From positions 744,001 through 808,000 of the forward strand of contig NZ_CP012676.1 of assembly GCF_001294575.1 (NCBI RefSeq): a stretch of DNA of 64,000 nt, read 5' to 3'. A model generated the notes under the pieces. That model was not told the origin of the DNA and did not search any database. It saw only the letters and a program-made list of their open reading frames with translations. This document shows positions 51,528 to 62,566 of this stretch, piece by piece; within the stretch, counting starts at the first letter, position 1, and every line of letters begins with the position of its first letter. A program made the translations under genes and the position numbers. The DNA comes from Pseudomonas versuta. Lineage in GTDB: Bacteria; Pseudomonadota; Gammaproteobacteria; Pseudomonadales; Pseudomonadaceae.

Positions 51528-53444
51528 ATGACCCTGCTCAAATTCAGCGATGTGTCCCTTGCTTTCGGCTCTATGCCGTTGTTGGACAAGGTGTCCTGGC
51601 AGATCGCCCGTGGAGAGCGGGTGTGCATCATCGGCCGCAACGGCACCGGAAAGTCCAGCATGATGAAGCTGGTAAAAGGTGATCAAAAACCCGATGACGG
51701 CTCTGTTTGGCGCGCGCCCGGCCTCAAGATTGGCGAATTGCCGCAAGAGTTGCCTGCGGCCGACGAACGGACCGTGTTCGACGTGGTTGCCGAAGGTCTG
51801 GACGGTGTAGGTGAGCTGCTCGCGCAGTATCACCACCTGAGCCAGAACATCGTTACCGATGCTGACCTGGACAAGCTGATGCACGTCCAGCAAGACCTCG
51901 AAGCCCGTGATGGCTGGCGCTTGCAGCAATTGGTAGACAGCACCCTGAGCCGTCTGCAGCTGCCGGCTGACAAAACCCTGGCCGAGTTGTCCGGCGGCTG
52001 GCGTCGTCGCGTCCTGCTGGCACAGGCTCTGGTTTCCGAACCGGACCTGCTGCTGCTCGACGAACCGACCAACCACCTGGACATCGGCGCCATTGCCTGG
52101 CTCGAAGAGGCCTTGATGGGCTTCCAGGGCGCGGTTCTGTTTATCACGCACGACCGATCTTTCCTGCAAAATCTGGCCACCCGGATTCTGGAACTGGACC
52201 GTGGCGGCCTGATCGACTGGAACGGCGACTACGCCAGCTTCCTGGTGCACAAGGAAGCCACTCTGGCTGCGGAAGAAACGGCTAACGCCCTGTTCGACAA
52301 GCGTCTGGCCCAGGAAGAAGTGTGGATTCGCCAGGGCATCAAGGCACGCCGCACCCGTAACGAAGGCCGTGTTCGTGCCCTCAAAGAGTTGCGCGTAGAG
52401 CGCAGCGAACGTCGCGAGCGTACCGGCAAAGCCAACATCCAGCTGGATACGGCAGACAAGTCCGGCAAGCAAGTGATGGTGCTGGAAAACGTCAGCTTTG
52501 CTCACCCGGGCGGCCCGTTCCTGCTCAAAGACTTCTCGATGGTGCTGCAACGCGGCGACCGTATCGGTCTGCTGGGTGCCAACGGTACCGGTAAAACCAC
52601 GCTGCTGAAGCTGATGCTGGGCGGTCTGGTGCCTACCGAGGGTACGGTTGAAGAGGGCACGCGCATTGACGTGGCGTACTTCGACCAACTGCGTCACCAG
52701 CTGGACCTGGAAAAAACCGTGATCGATAACGTGGCCGAAGGCCGCGACTTTATCGACATCGACGGTCAGAGCCGCCACGTTCTCAGCTACCTGGGAGACT
52801 TTCTGTTCAGCCCTCAGCGTGCCCGCACGCCGGTCAAGGCGCTGTCAGGTGGTGAACGTGCACGTCTGTTGCTGGCCAAGCTGTTCAGCAAGCCGGCTAA
52901 CCTGCTGGTGCTCGATGAGCCGACCAACGACCTGGACGTTGAAACTCTGGAGCTGCTCGAAGAGGTCTTGCTGACCTTCAAAGGCACCGTGCTGATGGTC
53001 AGTCACGACCGGGCATTCCTCGACAACGTGGTCACCAGCACTCTGGTTTTCCAGGGTGAAGGCAAGGTACGTGAATACGTCGGTGGCTATCAGGACTGGC
53101 TGCGTCAGGGCGGTTCGCCGCGCCTGCTGGGCGTTACCGAGAGCAAATCGGGCAAGGCTGACCTGGCCTCGGCTGTGGTCACCGCTGAGCCGGCTGCGGC
53201 CGCCGCAGCGCCTGCACCGGCAGCGAAAAAGAAGCTGAGCTACAAGCTGCAGCGCGAGCTGGAAGCGTTGCCAGGCGATATCGATGCGAAAGAGCAGGCC
53301 ATTGCCGCCGTTGAAGCTGAAATGGCTGATGCGGGCTTCTATCAGCTGCCAGCCGCTAAAACGGCTGAAGTGATCGCCAGGCTTGAGAAGTTGCAGGCCG
53401 AACTGGAGCAACTGGTTGAGCGCTGGGCTGAGCTGGATGCCTGA
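51528..53444 (+). CDS. uup: ABC-F ATPase Uup
   Basis: 638 residues from ATG 51528, with GGAGAAG upstream. Two ABC cassettes: GRNGTGKSS with LSGGWRRRVLLAQAL and LLLDEPTNHLD, then GANGTGKTT with LSGGERARLLLAKL and LVLDEPTNDLD. The linker between carries the RERTGKANI segment. The C-terminus (from about 540) is an Ala-rich linker and a coiled coil (ELEALPGDIDAKEQAIAAVEAE), the Uup DNA/ribosome-binding tail. ABC-F proteins act on the ribosome; Uup also affects precise excision of transposons. A terminator follows. Confidence 0.94.
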   Translation: MTLLKFSDVSLAFGSMPLLDKVSWQIARGERVCIIGRNGTGKSSMMKLVKGDQKPDDGSVWRAPGLKIGELPQELPAADERTVFDVVAEGLDGVGELLAQYHHLSQNIVTDADLDKLMHVQQDLEARDGWRLQQLVDSTLSRLQLPADKTLAELSGGWRRRVLLAQALVSEPDLLLLDEPTNHLDIGAIAWLEEALMGFQGAVLFITHDRSFLQNLATRILELDRGGLIDWNGDYASFLVHKEATLAAEETANALFDKRLAQEEVWIRQGIKARRTRNEGRVRALKELRVERSERRERTGKANIQLDTADKSGKQVMVLENVSFAHPGGPFLLKDFSMVLQRGDRIGLLGANGTGKTTLLKLMLGGLVPTEGTVEEGTRIDVAYFDQLRHQLDLEKTVIDNVAEGRDFIDIDGQSRHVLSYLGDFLFSPQRARTPVKALSGGERARLLLAKLFSKPANLLVLDEPTNDLDVETLELLEEVLLTFKGTVLMVSHDRAFLDNVVTSTLVFQGEGKVREYVGGYQDWLRQGGSPRLLGVTESKSGKADLASAVVTAEPAAAAAAPAPAAKKKLSYKLQRELEALPGDIDAKEQAIAAVEAEMADAGFYQLPAAKTAEVIARLEKLQAELEQLVERWAELDA

Positions 53445-53463
53445 TTGAGCACCTGCTGAACTG

Positions 53464-53503
53464 AAAAAGCCCGGCCCTTTTTACAAAGGGGCCGGGCTTT
53501 TTT
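53464..53503. terminator. Terminator between uup and the convergent stress protein gene
   Basis: AAAAAGCCCGGCCC pairs with GGGGCCGGGCTTTTTT, with TTTTTACAAA as the loop. An A run and a T run make it bidirectional. Confidence 0.93.
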
Positions 53504-53512
53504 GCTGTTGGC

Positions 53513-53965
53513 TTACTCGGGTTTTTTCAGGCTGACTGCCAGTACGTCGCACGGAGCGCCATGCAGCACGTCGTTGGCAGTGGAGCCCAGCAACAGGGCC
53601 AGGCCGTGACGGCCGTGGCTGCCGACCACGATCAAATCACAGCCATGCTCTTTGGCGAAGCCGTGGATTTCCTGGCGCGGCTGGCCGTAGGCGAGCTTGC
53701 AGTTGTCTTTGGACAGTTGCGGGTAAATGTCGATCAGGCGCTCAAGTCGTTCCTTGGCTTGATCAAACTGCTGTTGTTGCAGTTGCGACAGGTCCATTGG
53801 AACATCGCCGCCAAATGCCATGGCCATCGGCTCAACGATGTGGATCAGTGACAGTTTGGCTCCGTTGGCCTCGGCGCTCGCGCTGGCGCGATAGATCACA
53901 GGGTCGCACTCTTCGGTCAGATCGACGGCAACCAGGATGTGTGAGTAGGGCTTTGGCGTGGACAT
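53513..53965 (-). CDS. Universal stress protein UspA family
   Basis: 150 residues, single Usp domain. N-terminal HILVAVDLTEECDPVI, then LSLIHIVEPM, and the ATP-binding loop CDLIVVGSHGRHGLALLLGSTANDVL (G-2x-G-9x-G(S/T)) with DVLAVSLKK at the end. The kept nucleotide loop suggests an ATP-binding member. Role in stress survival is known for the family but the trigger is not visible here. Both flanks are a terminator and a divergent hypothetical gene. Confidence 0.93.
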   Translation of the reverse strand: MSTPKPYSHILVAVDLTEECDPVIYRASASAEANGAKLSLIHIVEPMAMAFGGDVPMDLSQLQQQQFDQAKERLERLIDIYPQLSKDNCKLAYGQPRQEIHGFAKEHGCDLIVVGSHGRHGLALLLGSTANDVLHGAPCDVLAVSLKKPE

Positions 53966-54070
53966 GTGTGGCGCTCCTGTAAATGGTGAACTGCTATGAG
54001 TATGGCCCTTTTGTAAAGCCTTGGTTCAAGTCCGGGTCAACTCGTTTATTCAGGTAATGAGAGTACAGAT

Positions 54071-54508
54071 ATGACGGTATGGATAGTGGTGTCAATCCTG
54101 GCGCTGGTTCTGAGCCCCCTGGCATGGTTGCGGCCTTCGCGTAGCCAGAGTGGCCGGATGGGCTTGCGCATGGAGGCTCGGCGCATGGGCCTGGCCATGC
54201 AACTGGCCCCCCAGGAGTGGCCGCATTGGCTTGAGCCGGAACCGCCCACCTCGTGTGCGCAATACCACCGGCCGCGACGCAGTACTAAGCCTGATGTGTG
54301 GTGCTATTGGCAATCCGCGCCGGGAAAATGGCTCAATCGGTGGCAGGAAGAATGCGTGGATGAGCGCTTGCTGACGCAGTTTAAAAAACTGCCGGCCAAC
54401 GTCTACAAGGTTGAGGCCGATGCGCAAATGATCGTGCTGGTGTGGGGCGAAAGGGGCGAGGCTGAGGTGTTGAAGAGCATTGATGAAGTGCTCAAGGCGC
54501 TGGCCTAA
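54071..54508 (+). CDS. Conserved hypothetical, single N-terminal membrane helix
   Basis: 145 residues. A membrane helix at about 3-20 (VWIVVSILALVLSPLAWL) with a basic end (RPSRSQSGRMGLRMEARRMG), so a cytoplasmic body is likely; then WPHWLEPEPPTSCAQYHRP, DVWCYWQSAPGKWLNRWQEE, and a terminal fold with VYKVEADAQMIVLVWGERGEAEVL. No known domain is recognised. Codon use is like its neighbours. Gene order hints at the conserved hypothetical of P. aeruginosa near fadBA (recalled, not tested). Confidence 0.65.
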   Translation: MTVWIVVSILALVLSPLAWLRPSRSQSGRMGLRMEARRMGLAMQLAPQEWPHWLEPEPPTSCAQYHRPRRSTKPDVWCYWQSAPGKWLNRWQEECVDERLLTQFKKLPANVYKVEADAQMIVLVWGERGEAEVLKSIDEVLKALA

Positions 54509-54513
54509 TGCGT

Positions 54514-54658
54514 TGTAGCCGCTGCTGAGGAACGACGGCTGCGATCGGGCGCGTAGCGGCCGTAAACCTGCGACCTTGATGCGCCTGAAACACCGGAGTG
54601 ACTGATTTTCGAAGGCTGCGCCGTCGATCGCAGCCTTCGTTCCTCGACAGCGACTACA
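54514..54658. repeat. Long imperfect inverted repeat (Pseudomonas REP doublet)
   Basis: Left arm 54514-54547 (TGTAGCCGCTGCTGAGGAACG...) and right arm 54625-54658 (...GTTCCTCGACAGCGACTACA) pair over 34 bases with 4 mismatches. The TGTAG/CTACA ends and GAGGAACGA core are the mark of a common Pseudomonas repeat of the REPIN type. About 77 bases separate the arms. Confidence 0.8.
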
Positions 54659-54907
54659 GGGCCGTTTTGTCATCATTGTTTTGGACAATTGACAATTGTT
54701 GGCTTTTCCGTGAAGGTGTCGACACCCAAATCAAACGGGCGTATGAATTGAGCGTTTGTCTTCTTGGACGACGCTAACAGAACCCCGACTATCGCGTTGG
54801 CGGGTGTGCCTGGCGGATTGGCATCAGCATTGACGCAAAGGTCAATGACAGCCAGACGCTAGCGTCCGACGTGTACTGTTCAGCTTCCATATCGTGGAGA
54901 TCAGTTG
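54659..54907 (+). other. fadB upstream region
   Basis: Together with the repeat before it this is a 399-base gene-free gap. It holds the two PsrA-like boxes and, at 54829-54846, the palindrome ATTGAC-GCAAAG-GTCAAT, which lies 61 bases before the start codon and could be a second operator or overlap a -35. GGAG precedes the ATG at 54908. Confidence 0.5.
54732..54758. promoter_or_regulatory. Two abutting PsrA-like boxes upstream of fadB
   Basis: The PsrA motif is (G/C)AAAC-N4-GTTT(G/C). Here CAAAC-GGGC-GTATG (54732-54745) keeps 9 of the 10 fixed positions and GAATT-GAGC-GTTTG (54745-54758) keeps 8, sharing one base. PsrA is known to control fadBA and its gene lies 9 kb away, with a near-perfect box. 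Confidence 0.55.
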
Positions 54908-57055
54908 ATGATTTACGAAGGTAAAGCCATCACGGTTACGGCTCTTGAAAGTGGCATCGTCGAACTCAAGTTCGATCTCAAGGGTGAGTCCGTCAACAAG
55001 TTCAACCGTCTAACCCTGAACGAATTGCGTCAGGCAGTGGATGCGATCAAGGCAGATGCTTCGGTCAAGGGTGTCATTGTTTCCAGCGGCAAAGACGTGT
55101 TTATCGTCGGCGCAGACATCACCGAATTCGTCGAAAATTTCAAGTTGCCGGATGCCGAGCTGATCGCGGGTAACCTCGAAGCCAACAAAATCTTCAGTGC
55201 TTTCGAAGACCTCGACGTGCCTACCGTTGCGGCCATCAATGGCATCGCATTGGGCGGCGGTCTGGAAATGTGCCTGGCAGCGGATTTCCGCGTCATGGCC
55301 GACAGCGCCAAAATCGGCCTGCCGGAAGTCAAACTTGGCATCTACCCCGGTTTCGGTGGCACCGTCCGTTTGCCACGTCTGATCGGTGTTGATAACGCTG
55401 TTGAATGGATTGCCTCCGGTAAAGAAAACCGCGCCGAAGACGCCCTGAAAGTCGGCGCCGTTGATGCTGTTGTAACCGCTGACAAGCTGGGCACGGCTGC
55501 ACTGGACCTGATCAAGCGCGCCATCAGTGGCGAGCTGGATTACAAGGCCAAGCGCCAGCCAAAGCTTGAAAAACTCAAGCTGAACGCAATTGAACAAATG
55601 ATGGCTTTCGAAACCGCCAAAGGTTTCGTGGCCGGCCAGGCGGGTCCGAACTATCCGGCCCCGGTTGAAGCGATCAAAACTATCCAGAAAGCCGCGAACT
55701 TCGGTCGTGACAAGGCGCTGGAAGTTGAAGCGGCAGGTTTTGCCAAGCTGGCAAAAACATCGGCTTCGCAATGCCTGATCGGGCTGTTCCTGAACGATCA
55801 GGAACTGAAGAAAAAAGCCAAGGCCTACGACAAGATCGCCAAAGACGTGAAGCAGGCTGCCGTACTCGGCGCAGGCATCATGGGTGGCGGTATTGCCTAT
55901 CAGTCCGCGTCCAAAGGCACGCCGATCCTGATGAAAGACATCAACGAACACGGCATCGAGCAAGGTCTGGCAGAAGCCGCCAAGCTGCTGGTCGGTCGCG
56001 TTGATAAAGGTCGCATGACCCCGGCGAAAATGGCTGAGGTGCTCAACGGTATTCGCCCGACTCTGTCTTACGGTGATTTTGGCAACGTCGACCTGGTGGT
56101 CGAAGCCGTTGTCGAGAACCCTAAGGTCAAGCAGGCCGTTCTGGCCGAGGTGGAAAACCACGTCCGCGAAGATGCCATTCTGGCGTCCAACACTTCGACT
56201 ATCTCCATCAGTTTGTTGGCCAAGGCCCTCAAGCGTCCGGAGAACTTTGTCGGCATGCACTTCTTCAACCCGGTGCACATGATGCCGCTGGTTGAAGTGA
56301 TTCGTGGCGAGAAATCCAGCGACCTGGCAGTAGCAACCACCGTTGCTTACGCCAAGAAAATGGGCAAAAACCCGATCGTGGTCAACGACTGCCCGGGCTT
56401 TTTGGTCAACCGCGTACTGTTCCCGTACTTCGGCGGTTTCGCCAAGCTGGTCAGCGCCGGTGTCGACTTTGTGCGCATCGACAAAGTGATGGAGAAATTC
56501 GGCTGGCCGATGGGCCCTGCCTACCTGATGGACGTGGTCGGTATCGATACCGGTCACCACGGCCGTGACGTGATGGCTGAAGGCTTCCCGGATCGTATGA
56601 AAGACGATCGCCGTTCGGCGATTGACGCTCTGTACGAAGCCAAGCGTCTGGGTCAGAAGAACGGCAAGGGCTTCTACGCCTACGAAGAAGACAAGCGCGG
56701 CAAGCAGAAGAAAGTCGTTGATTCCAGCGTCCTTGAAGTGCTCAAGCCGATTGTCTACGAGCAACGCGAAGTGACCGACGAAGACATCATCAACTGGATG
56801 ATGATCCCGCTGTGTCTGGAAACCGTGCGCTGCCTGGAAGACGGCATCGTTGAAACCGCAGCCGAGGCCGATATGGGCCTGGTATACGGCATTGGCTTCC
56901 CGCTGTTCCGTGGCGGCGCATTGCGCTACATCGACTCGATCGGTGTTGCACAGTTCGTGGCCCTGGCTGATCAGTACGCTGAACTGGGCGCGCTGTACCA
57001 CCCGACTGCGAAGCTGCGCGAGATGGCCAAAAACGGTCAGAGCTTCTTCGGTTAA
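54908..57055 (+). CDS. fadB: Fatty acid oxidation complex alpha subunit FadB
   Basis: 715 residues. N-terminal enoyl-CoA hydratase/isomerase (1-190; [38 protein letters not shown] with the two catalytic Glu), linker helix, and a 3-hydroxyacyl-CoA dehydrogenase ([11 protein letters not shown] at about 319, [19 protein letters not shown] with the catalytic His), with C-terminal domain ending QSFFG. With FadA it forms the trifunctional beta-oxidation complex. Start: an ATG at 54908, after a TTG codon at 54905. fadA follows after 27 bases. Confidence 0.97.
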   Translation: MIYEGKAITVTALESGIVELKFDLKGESVNKFNRLTLNELRQAVDAIKADASVKGVIVSSGKDVFIVGADITEFVENFKLPDAELIAGNLEANKIFSAFEDLDVPTVAAINGIALGGGLEMCLAADFRVMADSAKIGLPEVKLGIYPGFGGTVRLPRLIGVDNAVEWIASGKENRAEDALKVGAVDAVVTADKLGTAALDLIKRAISGELDYKAKRQPKLEKLKLNAIEQMMAFETAKGFVAGQAGPNYPAPVEAIKTIQKAANFGRDKALEVEAAGFAKLAKTSASQCLIGLFLNDQELKKKAKAYDKIAKDVKQAAVLGAGIMGGGIAYQSASKGTPILMKDINEHGIEQGLAEAAKLLVGRVDKGRMTPAKMAEVLNGIRPTLSYGDFGNVDLVVEAVVENPKVKQAVLAEVENHVREDAILASNTSTISISLLAKALKRPENFVGMHFFNPVHMMPLVEVIRGEKSSDLAVATTVAYAKKMGKNPIVVNDCPGFLVNRVLFPYFGGFAKLVSAGVDFVRIDKVMEKFGWPMGPAYLMDVVGIDTGHHGRDVMAEGFPDRMKDDRRSAIDALYEAKRLGQKNGKGFYAYEEDKRGKQKKVVDSSVLEVLKPIVYEQREVTDEDIINWMMIPLCLETVRCLEDGIVETAAEADMGLVYGIGFPLFRGGALRYIDSIGVAQFVALADQYAELGALYHPTAKLREMAKNGQSFFG

Positions 57056-57067
57056 GCGCCCCATTAG

Positions 57068-58258
<1,191 letters not shown>

Positions 58259-58277
58259 AGCGTTGCGTTGATGGAAG

Positions 58278-58301
58278 CCGGGGCCATGTGCCCCGGTTTT
58301 T
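58278..58301 (+). terminator. Terminator of the fadBA operon
   Basis: CCGGGGC / GCCCCGG stem of 7 bp with loop CATGT, then TTTTTG and TTTTTT. Confidence 0.92.
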
Positions 58302-58344
58302 GTTTTTTGGGTGTTTTGAATTTTTTTCTTTTAGGGAGCGCAAC

Positions 58345-58581
58345 ATGTCGGTACAACTTGGGCTCTATCAGCACTATAAAGGCCCGCAATATCGGGTGTT
58401 CAATGTGGCGCGTCACTCTGAGACCGAAGAGGAAGTCGTGTTTTACCAGGCTTTGCATGGTGAATTCGGCTATTGGGTACGTCCGCTGCAGATGTTCATT
58501 GAAACGGTCGAATATGAGGGCGAAACAGTCCCTCGTTTCGCACTGGTAAAGGCTGAGCCAAGCATTTTCCCCACGCCATAA
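58345..58581 (+). CDS. DUF1653 small protein
   Basis: 78 residues from ATG 58345, with GGGAG upstream. The DUF1653 fold is intact: GLYQHYKGPQYRVFNVARHSETEEEVVFYQAL, then GYWVRPLQMFIETVE and FALVKAE. The single-domain protein is cytoplasmic and of unknown function. It is known between fadA and topA in Pseudomonas; the open frame that starts inside fadA is not used. Confidence 0.93.
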   Translation: MSVQLGLYQHYKGPQYRVFNVARHSETEEEVVFYQALHGEFGYWVRPLQMFIETVEYEGETVPRFALVKAEPSIFPTP

Positions 58582-58606
58582 GGCAAGGTCGCGCAGAACC
58601 CTGTGC

Positions 58607-58635
58607 TTGACCTCACCTTGTAGCCACTATATATA
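58607..58635 (+). promoter_or_regulatory. Likely topA promoter
   Basis: TTGACC (58607-58612) and TATATA (58630-58635) with 17-base spacing. The -10 sits in the self-complementary CTATATATAG. Confidence 0.7.
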
Positions 58636-58695
58636 GCGGTGCCGCGTCAGGCGCGAACCGCCTTTCACTTCTAGAATTCAGGAATTTTCTGATCC

Positions 58696-61323
58696 ATGGG
58701 CAAATCGCTGGTCATTGTGGAATCCCCGGCTAAGGCCAAGACCATCAACAAGTACTTGGGTAACGAGTACGTGGTGAAGTCGAGTATCGGCCATATCCGA
58801 GACCTGCCCACCAGCGGTTCGGCTAGCGCCACCAAAGAACCTGCTGCCAAGCGCGGCAAGGCTGCTGCTGGTGAGGTGCCGGCCCTGTCGCCCAAAGAGA
58901 AAGCTCAAAAGCAGCTGATCTCGCGCATGGGTGTCGATCCGGAGCATGGCTGGAAAGCCAAGTACGAGATCCTCCCGGGCAAGGAAAAGGTCATCGAAGA
59001 GCTGCGCCGGCTCGCCAAGGATGCTGACACCATCTATCTCGCAACCGACTTGGATCGCGAGGGGGAAGCCATTGCCTGGCACCTGCGCGAAGCCATCGGT
59101 GGTGATGACAGCCGCTACAAGCGCGTGGTGTTCAACGAAATCACCAAGAAGGCGATTCAGGAAGCCTTCTCCAAGCCGGGCGAGCTGGACATCAACCGTG
59201 TCAACGCTCAGCAGGCGCGTCGTTTCCTCGACCGCGTGGTGGGCTACATGGTTTCGCCACTGCTGTGGGCGAAAATCGCCCGTGGCCTGTCGGCCGGTCG
59301 TGTGCAATCGGTAGCCGTTAAGCTGGTGGTCGAGCGTGAGCGTGAAATTCGTGCGTTCAACCCCGAAGAGTACTGGGAAATCCACGCAGACCTTGGCACT
59401 GCCAAGGGTGCGAAAGTGCGCTTCGACGTTGCCCGTGAAAAGGGCGAAGCCTTCAAGCCGCTGAACGAAACTCAGGCCATGGCGGCGCTGGAGAAGCTAA
59501 AAGCCTCCAACTACACCATCTCCAAGCGTGAAGACAAGCCGACCAGCAGCAAGCCTTCTGCACCCTTCATTACCTCCACCCTGCAACAGGCCGCGAGCAA
59601 TCGCCTGGGCTTCGGGGTGAAGAAAACCATGATGATGGCCCAGCGTTTGTACGAAGCCGGCTACATCACGTATATGCGTACCGACTCCACCAACCTCTCG
59701 GCTGACGCGGTTGAAATGGCGCGCAACTACATCGAGGGTGAGTTCGGTGCGTCCTACCTGCCGCCGGCACCGAACGTGTACAGCAGCAAGGAAGGCGCTC
59801 AGGAGGCTCACGAAGCAATTCGTCCTTCTGACGTTAATACCGATCCAAGCAAGCTGTCGGGCATGGAGCGTGATGCTGAGCGGCTCTACGAGCTGATCTG
59901 GCGCCAGTTTGTTGCTTGCCAGATGCTGCCGGCCAAATACCTGTCAACCACCGTCAGCGTCGCTGCCGGTGACTTTGAGCTGCGCGCCAAGGGCCGCATC
60001 CTGAAGTTCGACGGCTATACCCGGGTCATGCCGCAAATTGCCAAGCCGGGCGACGACGATGTGCTGCCGGACATGGCGCAGGGCGACGTGCTGAAATTGA
60101 TCGAACTCGATCCTAGCCAGCACTTCACCAAGCCACCTGCGCGTTACTCCGAAGCCAGTCTGGTTAAAGAGATGGAAAAACGCGGTATCGGTCGTCCCTC
60201 GACCTACGCCGCGATCATCGGCACCATTCAGGACCGTGGTTACGTGGCGCTGCATAACCGTCGCTTCTACTCCGAAAAAATGGGTGACATCGTTACCGAA
60301 CGTTTGTCCGAGAGCTTCTCTGACCTGATGGACTACGGCTTTACCGCCGGTATGGAAGAGAATCTCGATGATGTGGCGCACGGTGAGCGCGACTGGAAAA
60401 ACGTGCTGGACGAGTTCTACGGCGACTTCAAAAAGAAACTTGAAGTAGCGGCTGCACCGGAAGGCGGGATGCGTGCCAACCAGCCGGTAATGACCGACAT
60501 TCCGTGCAAGGAATGCGGGCGTCCGATGCAGATACGTACTGCGTCGACCGGTGTGTTCCTGGGTTGCTCGGGCTATAGCCTGCCTCCTAAAGAGCGCTGC
60601 AAGGCTACGGTTAATCTCGTACCCGGCGACGAAATTGCTGCCGACGACGAGGGTGAGTCCGAATCGCTGGTACTGCTGGGCAAGCACCGTTGCCCGATTT
60701 GCAGCACCGCGATGGATGCTTACCTGCTGGATGAGAAGCACAAGCTGCATATCTGCGGTAACAACCCGGATTGCACGGGCTACGAAATTGAAGAAGGCAG
60801 CTACCGCATCAAGGGCTACGAAGGGCCAAGCCTGGAGTGTGACAAGTGCGGTAGCGAGATGCAGCTCAAGACCGGTCGCTTCGGCAAGTTCTTCGGTTGC
60901 ACCAACGCTGAATGCAAGAACACCCGTAAATTGCTGAAAAGTGGTGAGGCTGCGCCGCCGAAAATGGATCCGGTGAAAATGCCGGAGCTCAAATGCGAGA
61001 AGGTCAACGACACGTATATCTTGCGTGACGGTGCTTCGGGGTTGTTCCTGGCGGCCAGTCAGTTTCCGAAAAACCGCGAGACCCGTGCGCCGCTGGTCAT
61101 CGAAATTGTTCCGCACAAAGACGAGATCGATCCCAAGTATCACTTCCTGTGTGAGGCGCCGAAAAAAGACCCGGATGGTCGTCCTGCGGTAATTCGCTAC
61201 AGTCGCAAGACCAAAGAGCAGTACGTGCAGACTGAAGTTGAGGGCAAACCAACCGGCTGGCGTGCTTTCTACGACGGCAAGAGCTGGAAAGTTGAAGACA
61301 AGCGTAAAGAGAAAGACGCTTGA
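58696..61323 (+). CDS. topA: DNA topoisomerase I
   Basis: 875 residues. N-terminal Toprim domain ([19 protein letters not shown] with Glu9; [13 protein letters not shown] holding the acidic metal triad), type IA core, active-site Tyr in [14 protein letters not shown] (about 325), then four-Cys zinc modules ([24 protein letters not shown]) at 597-760 and a basic tail. It removes negative supercoils. It starts 114 bases after the DUF1653 gene, with a good promoter between. Confidence 0.97.
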   Translation: MGKSLVIVESPAKAKTINKYLGNEYVVKSSIGHIRDLPTSGSASATKEPAAKRGKAAAGEVPALSPKEKAQKQLISRMGVDPEHGWKAKYEILPGKEKVIEELRRLAKDADTIYLATDLDREGEAIAWHLREAIGGDDSRYKRVVFNEITKKAIQEAFSKPGELDINRVNAQQARRFLDRVVGYMVSPLLWAKIARGLSAGRVQSVAVKLVVEREREIRAFNPEEYWEIHADLGTAKGAKVRFDVAREKGEAFKPLNETQAMAALEKLKASNYTISKREDKPTSSKPSAPFITSTLQQAASNRLGFGVKKTMMMAQRLYEAGYITYMRTDSTNLSADAVEMARNYIEGEFGASYLPPAPNVYSSKEGAQEAHEAIRPSDVNTDPSKLSGMERDAERLYELIWRQFVACQMLPAKYLSTTVSVAAGDFELRAKGRILKFDGYTRVMPQIAKPGDDDVLPDMAQGDVLKLIELDPSQHFTKPPARYSEASLVKEMEKRGIGRPSTYAAIIGTIQDRGYVALHNRRFYSEKMGDIVTERLSESFSDLMDYGFTAGMEENLDDVAHGERDWKNVLDEFYGDFKKKLEVAAAPEGGMRANQPVMTDIPCKECGRPMQIRTASTGVFLGCSGYSLPPKERCKATVNLVPGDEIAADDEGESESLVLLGKHRCPICSTAMDAYLLDEKHKLHICGNNPDCTGYEIEEGSYRIKGYEGPSLECDKCGSEMQLKTGRFGKFFGCTNAECKNTRKLLKSGEAAPPKMDPVKMPELKCEKVNDTYILRDGASGLFLAASQFPKNRETRAPLVIEIVPHKDEIDPKYHFLCEAPKKDPDGRPAVIRYSRKTKEQYVQTEVEGKPTGWRAFYDGKSWKVEDKRKEKDA

Positions 61324-61342
61324 TTTAGCGTGACGGTTTAAC

Positions 61343-61385
61343 AAAAAAACCGCGCAAGGGCTGCATGCCTTGCGCGGTTTTTTTG
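61343..61385 (+). terminator. Terminator after topA
   Basis: AAAAAAACCGCGCAAGG pairs with CCTTGCGCGGTTTTTTT around the loop GCTGCATG; 17-bp stem including the A/T part. Confidence 0.95.
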
Positions 61386-61406
61386 TGATTGTCCTGTACT
61401 GGCCTG

Positions 61407-61521
61407 TGTAGCAGTTGCCGCAGGCTACCTCCGGTTGCAAAGCAATCGTAAATCCTGCGAGCGGGGGGCTCCTGTTTTACGACGACTGCGTCGCCGGACG
61501 TGGCCTGCGGCAACTGCTACA
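61407..61521. repeat. Perfect 19-bp inverted repeat (REP doublet)
   Basis: TGTAGCAGTTGCCGCAGGC (61407-61425) and GCCTGCGGCAACTGCTACA (61503-61521), with a 77-base centre. It has the TGTAG/CTACA ends and 77-base spacing of the repeat at 54514, but a different core. Confidence 0.85.
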
Positions 61522-61617
61522 AATAGGAGGGCCCAGCTTTTGGCGCTTGCACCTGCCGCCCCTGATCCCTGAGACTGCTCAGCTGCACTTGTCTAATTCG
61601 CTGTGGAGCGCGCCCGC

Positions 61618-62139
61618 ATGGCCCATGAACTCTATACCCGTACCAATCAGAAAATCTATTTCGCCGGTCTGGCCCTGGAGGCCATGAACAAGGCCGGCGA
61701 AGGTCGGGCCATGAATGCTCAGGCGCTGGTGCAGGCTGAGCGAGAGTCGGCGGTGTTCCATTTATATGGTGCGCTGTTGGGGTTGTGTCATGAGATCGCG
61801 GGGTTCTACCGTCTGCCTCAGGCTAGCGCGCCCAGGGTTGAACTGTTACTCACTCAAGAGGTGCTGGAGGCGATCGCCATCCCCGAATTGGCAGAAATGG
61901 TCGAGCTGGCGCGTGCGCCGCAGACATGGCTGGCCCAATTGATAGCCACCCATGGAGCGTTGTATCAGCCCTTGCAGGCGCCGAAAAAGGTTAAGGCCGA
62001 TGTTTTCCAGCCCTTGATCGTGGCGGTCAATCTTGATGACGAAACGCCCCATGAGCTAAGCCGGGAAACGCTGGAAGAGTGGCGCCAGAATTTGAAGTCT
62101 TTGGCTATCCGCTTTCGCGATGGGCTTAATGAGTGCTGA
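61618..62139 (+). CDS. Conserved Pseudomonas hypothetical protein (DUF6586-like)
   Basis: 173 residues, helical, soluble, without catalytic motif. N-terminal helix pair YTRTNQKIYFAGLALEAMNK and AQALVQAERESAVFHLYGALLGLCHEIAGFYRL, then LSRETLEEWRQNLKSLAIRFRDGLNEC. The protein is known in the Pseudomonas topA-sulA-lexA region (DUF6586 assigned from memory, moderate certainty). GGAG lies 10 bases before the ATG. The gene shares no motif with cell division or SOS genes. Confidence 0.75.
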   Translation: MAHELYTRTNQKIYFAGLALEAMNKAGEGRAMNAQALVQAERESAVFHLYGALLGLCHEIAGFYRLPQASAPRVELLLTQEVLEAIAIPELAEMVELARAPQTWLAQLIATHGALYQPLQAPKKVKADVFQPLIVAVNLDDETPHELSRETLEEWRQNLKSLAIRFRDGLNEC

Positions 62140-62220
62140 TGGTCGAAGTTAAAACTGTACAGTCATTCATCAGGCTGTAATGAAACCGGCACAGATCCCG
62201 GGAAATTTCCAAGGGATGGC

Positions 62221-62229
62221 TGATATAAT
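62221..62229 (+). promoter_or_regulatory. Extended -10 promoter
   Basis: TGATATAAT, a perfect extended -10 (TGnTATAAT), 28 bases before the ATG at 62258. No SOS box overlaps it. Confidence 0.75.
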
Positions 62230-62257
62230 CCCGCGCTTTCGTGGAGAACAAACTTTT

Positions 62258-62491
62258 ATGCCAACGTCCTTTCTAGAAATTGTCGAGTTGCCAGACGGCC
62301 GTATCGAGTTGCGTCGGGCTGAAGACGAAGGGTCTTTGGTGACGCTGAGTTTCTCTGAAGATGCCAAGGCATTTCTTCAGGGGCAGCACGTAGAGGTGGC
62401 CAAGGCCATGCTTAGCGTAGGTGTGCAGATGGCCGGCCGGCTGGCCGAAGGTGAGCTCGAAAAAGATGACGGGCCGCATGTTCTTCATTAA
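62258..62491 (+). CDS. Conserved Pseudomonas hypothetical small acidic protein
   Basis: 77 residues from ATG 62258, with GGAG upstream. MPTSFLEIVELPDGRIELRRAEDEGSLVTLSFSE gives a small beta sheet, followed by one helix VEVAKAMLSVGVQMAGRL and a charged tail. It is the short gene between topA and sulA in Pseudomonas genomes. No function is known. A hairpin lies between it and convergent sulA. Confidence 0.78.
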   Translation: MPTSFLEIVELPDGRIELRRAEDEGSLVTLSFSEDAKAFLQGQHVEVAKAMLSVGVQMAGRLAEGELEKDDGPHVLH

Positions 62492-62516
62492 GAAGCGACT
62501 CGTGCCTCTCGCGTGC

Positions 62517-62552
62517 CACAGGCCGGCTTCTGTGTTCAGCAGAAGCCCTGTG
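62517..62552. terminator. Hairpin between convergent genes
   Basis: GGCTTCTG (62525-62532) and CAGAAGCC (62540-62547) with a 7-base loop, extended outward by CACAG and CTGTG. It lacks a T run, so termination is plausible but not certain. Confidence 0.55.
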
Positions 62553-62566
62553 ACAGCGTCATTGGT

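Noticed and set aside
51492..52778. A 428-codon open frame antisense to uup
   Set aside because: Opposite both ABC signatures; no independent evidence of coding.
54732..54758. Single long-spaced palindrome CAAAC-N17-GTTTG
   Set aside because: The arms fit PsrA half-sites but 17 bases is too far for one PsrA site; two adjacent 4-spaced boxes explain it better.
59944..61440. A 498-codon open frame antisense to topA
   Set aside because: Opposite a certain gene, runs through the topA terminator, no motif or ribosome site.
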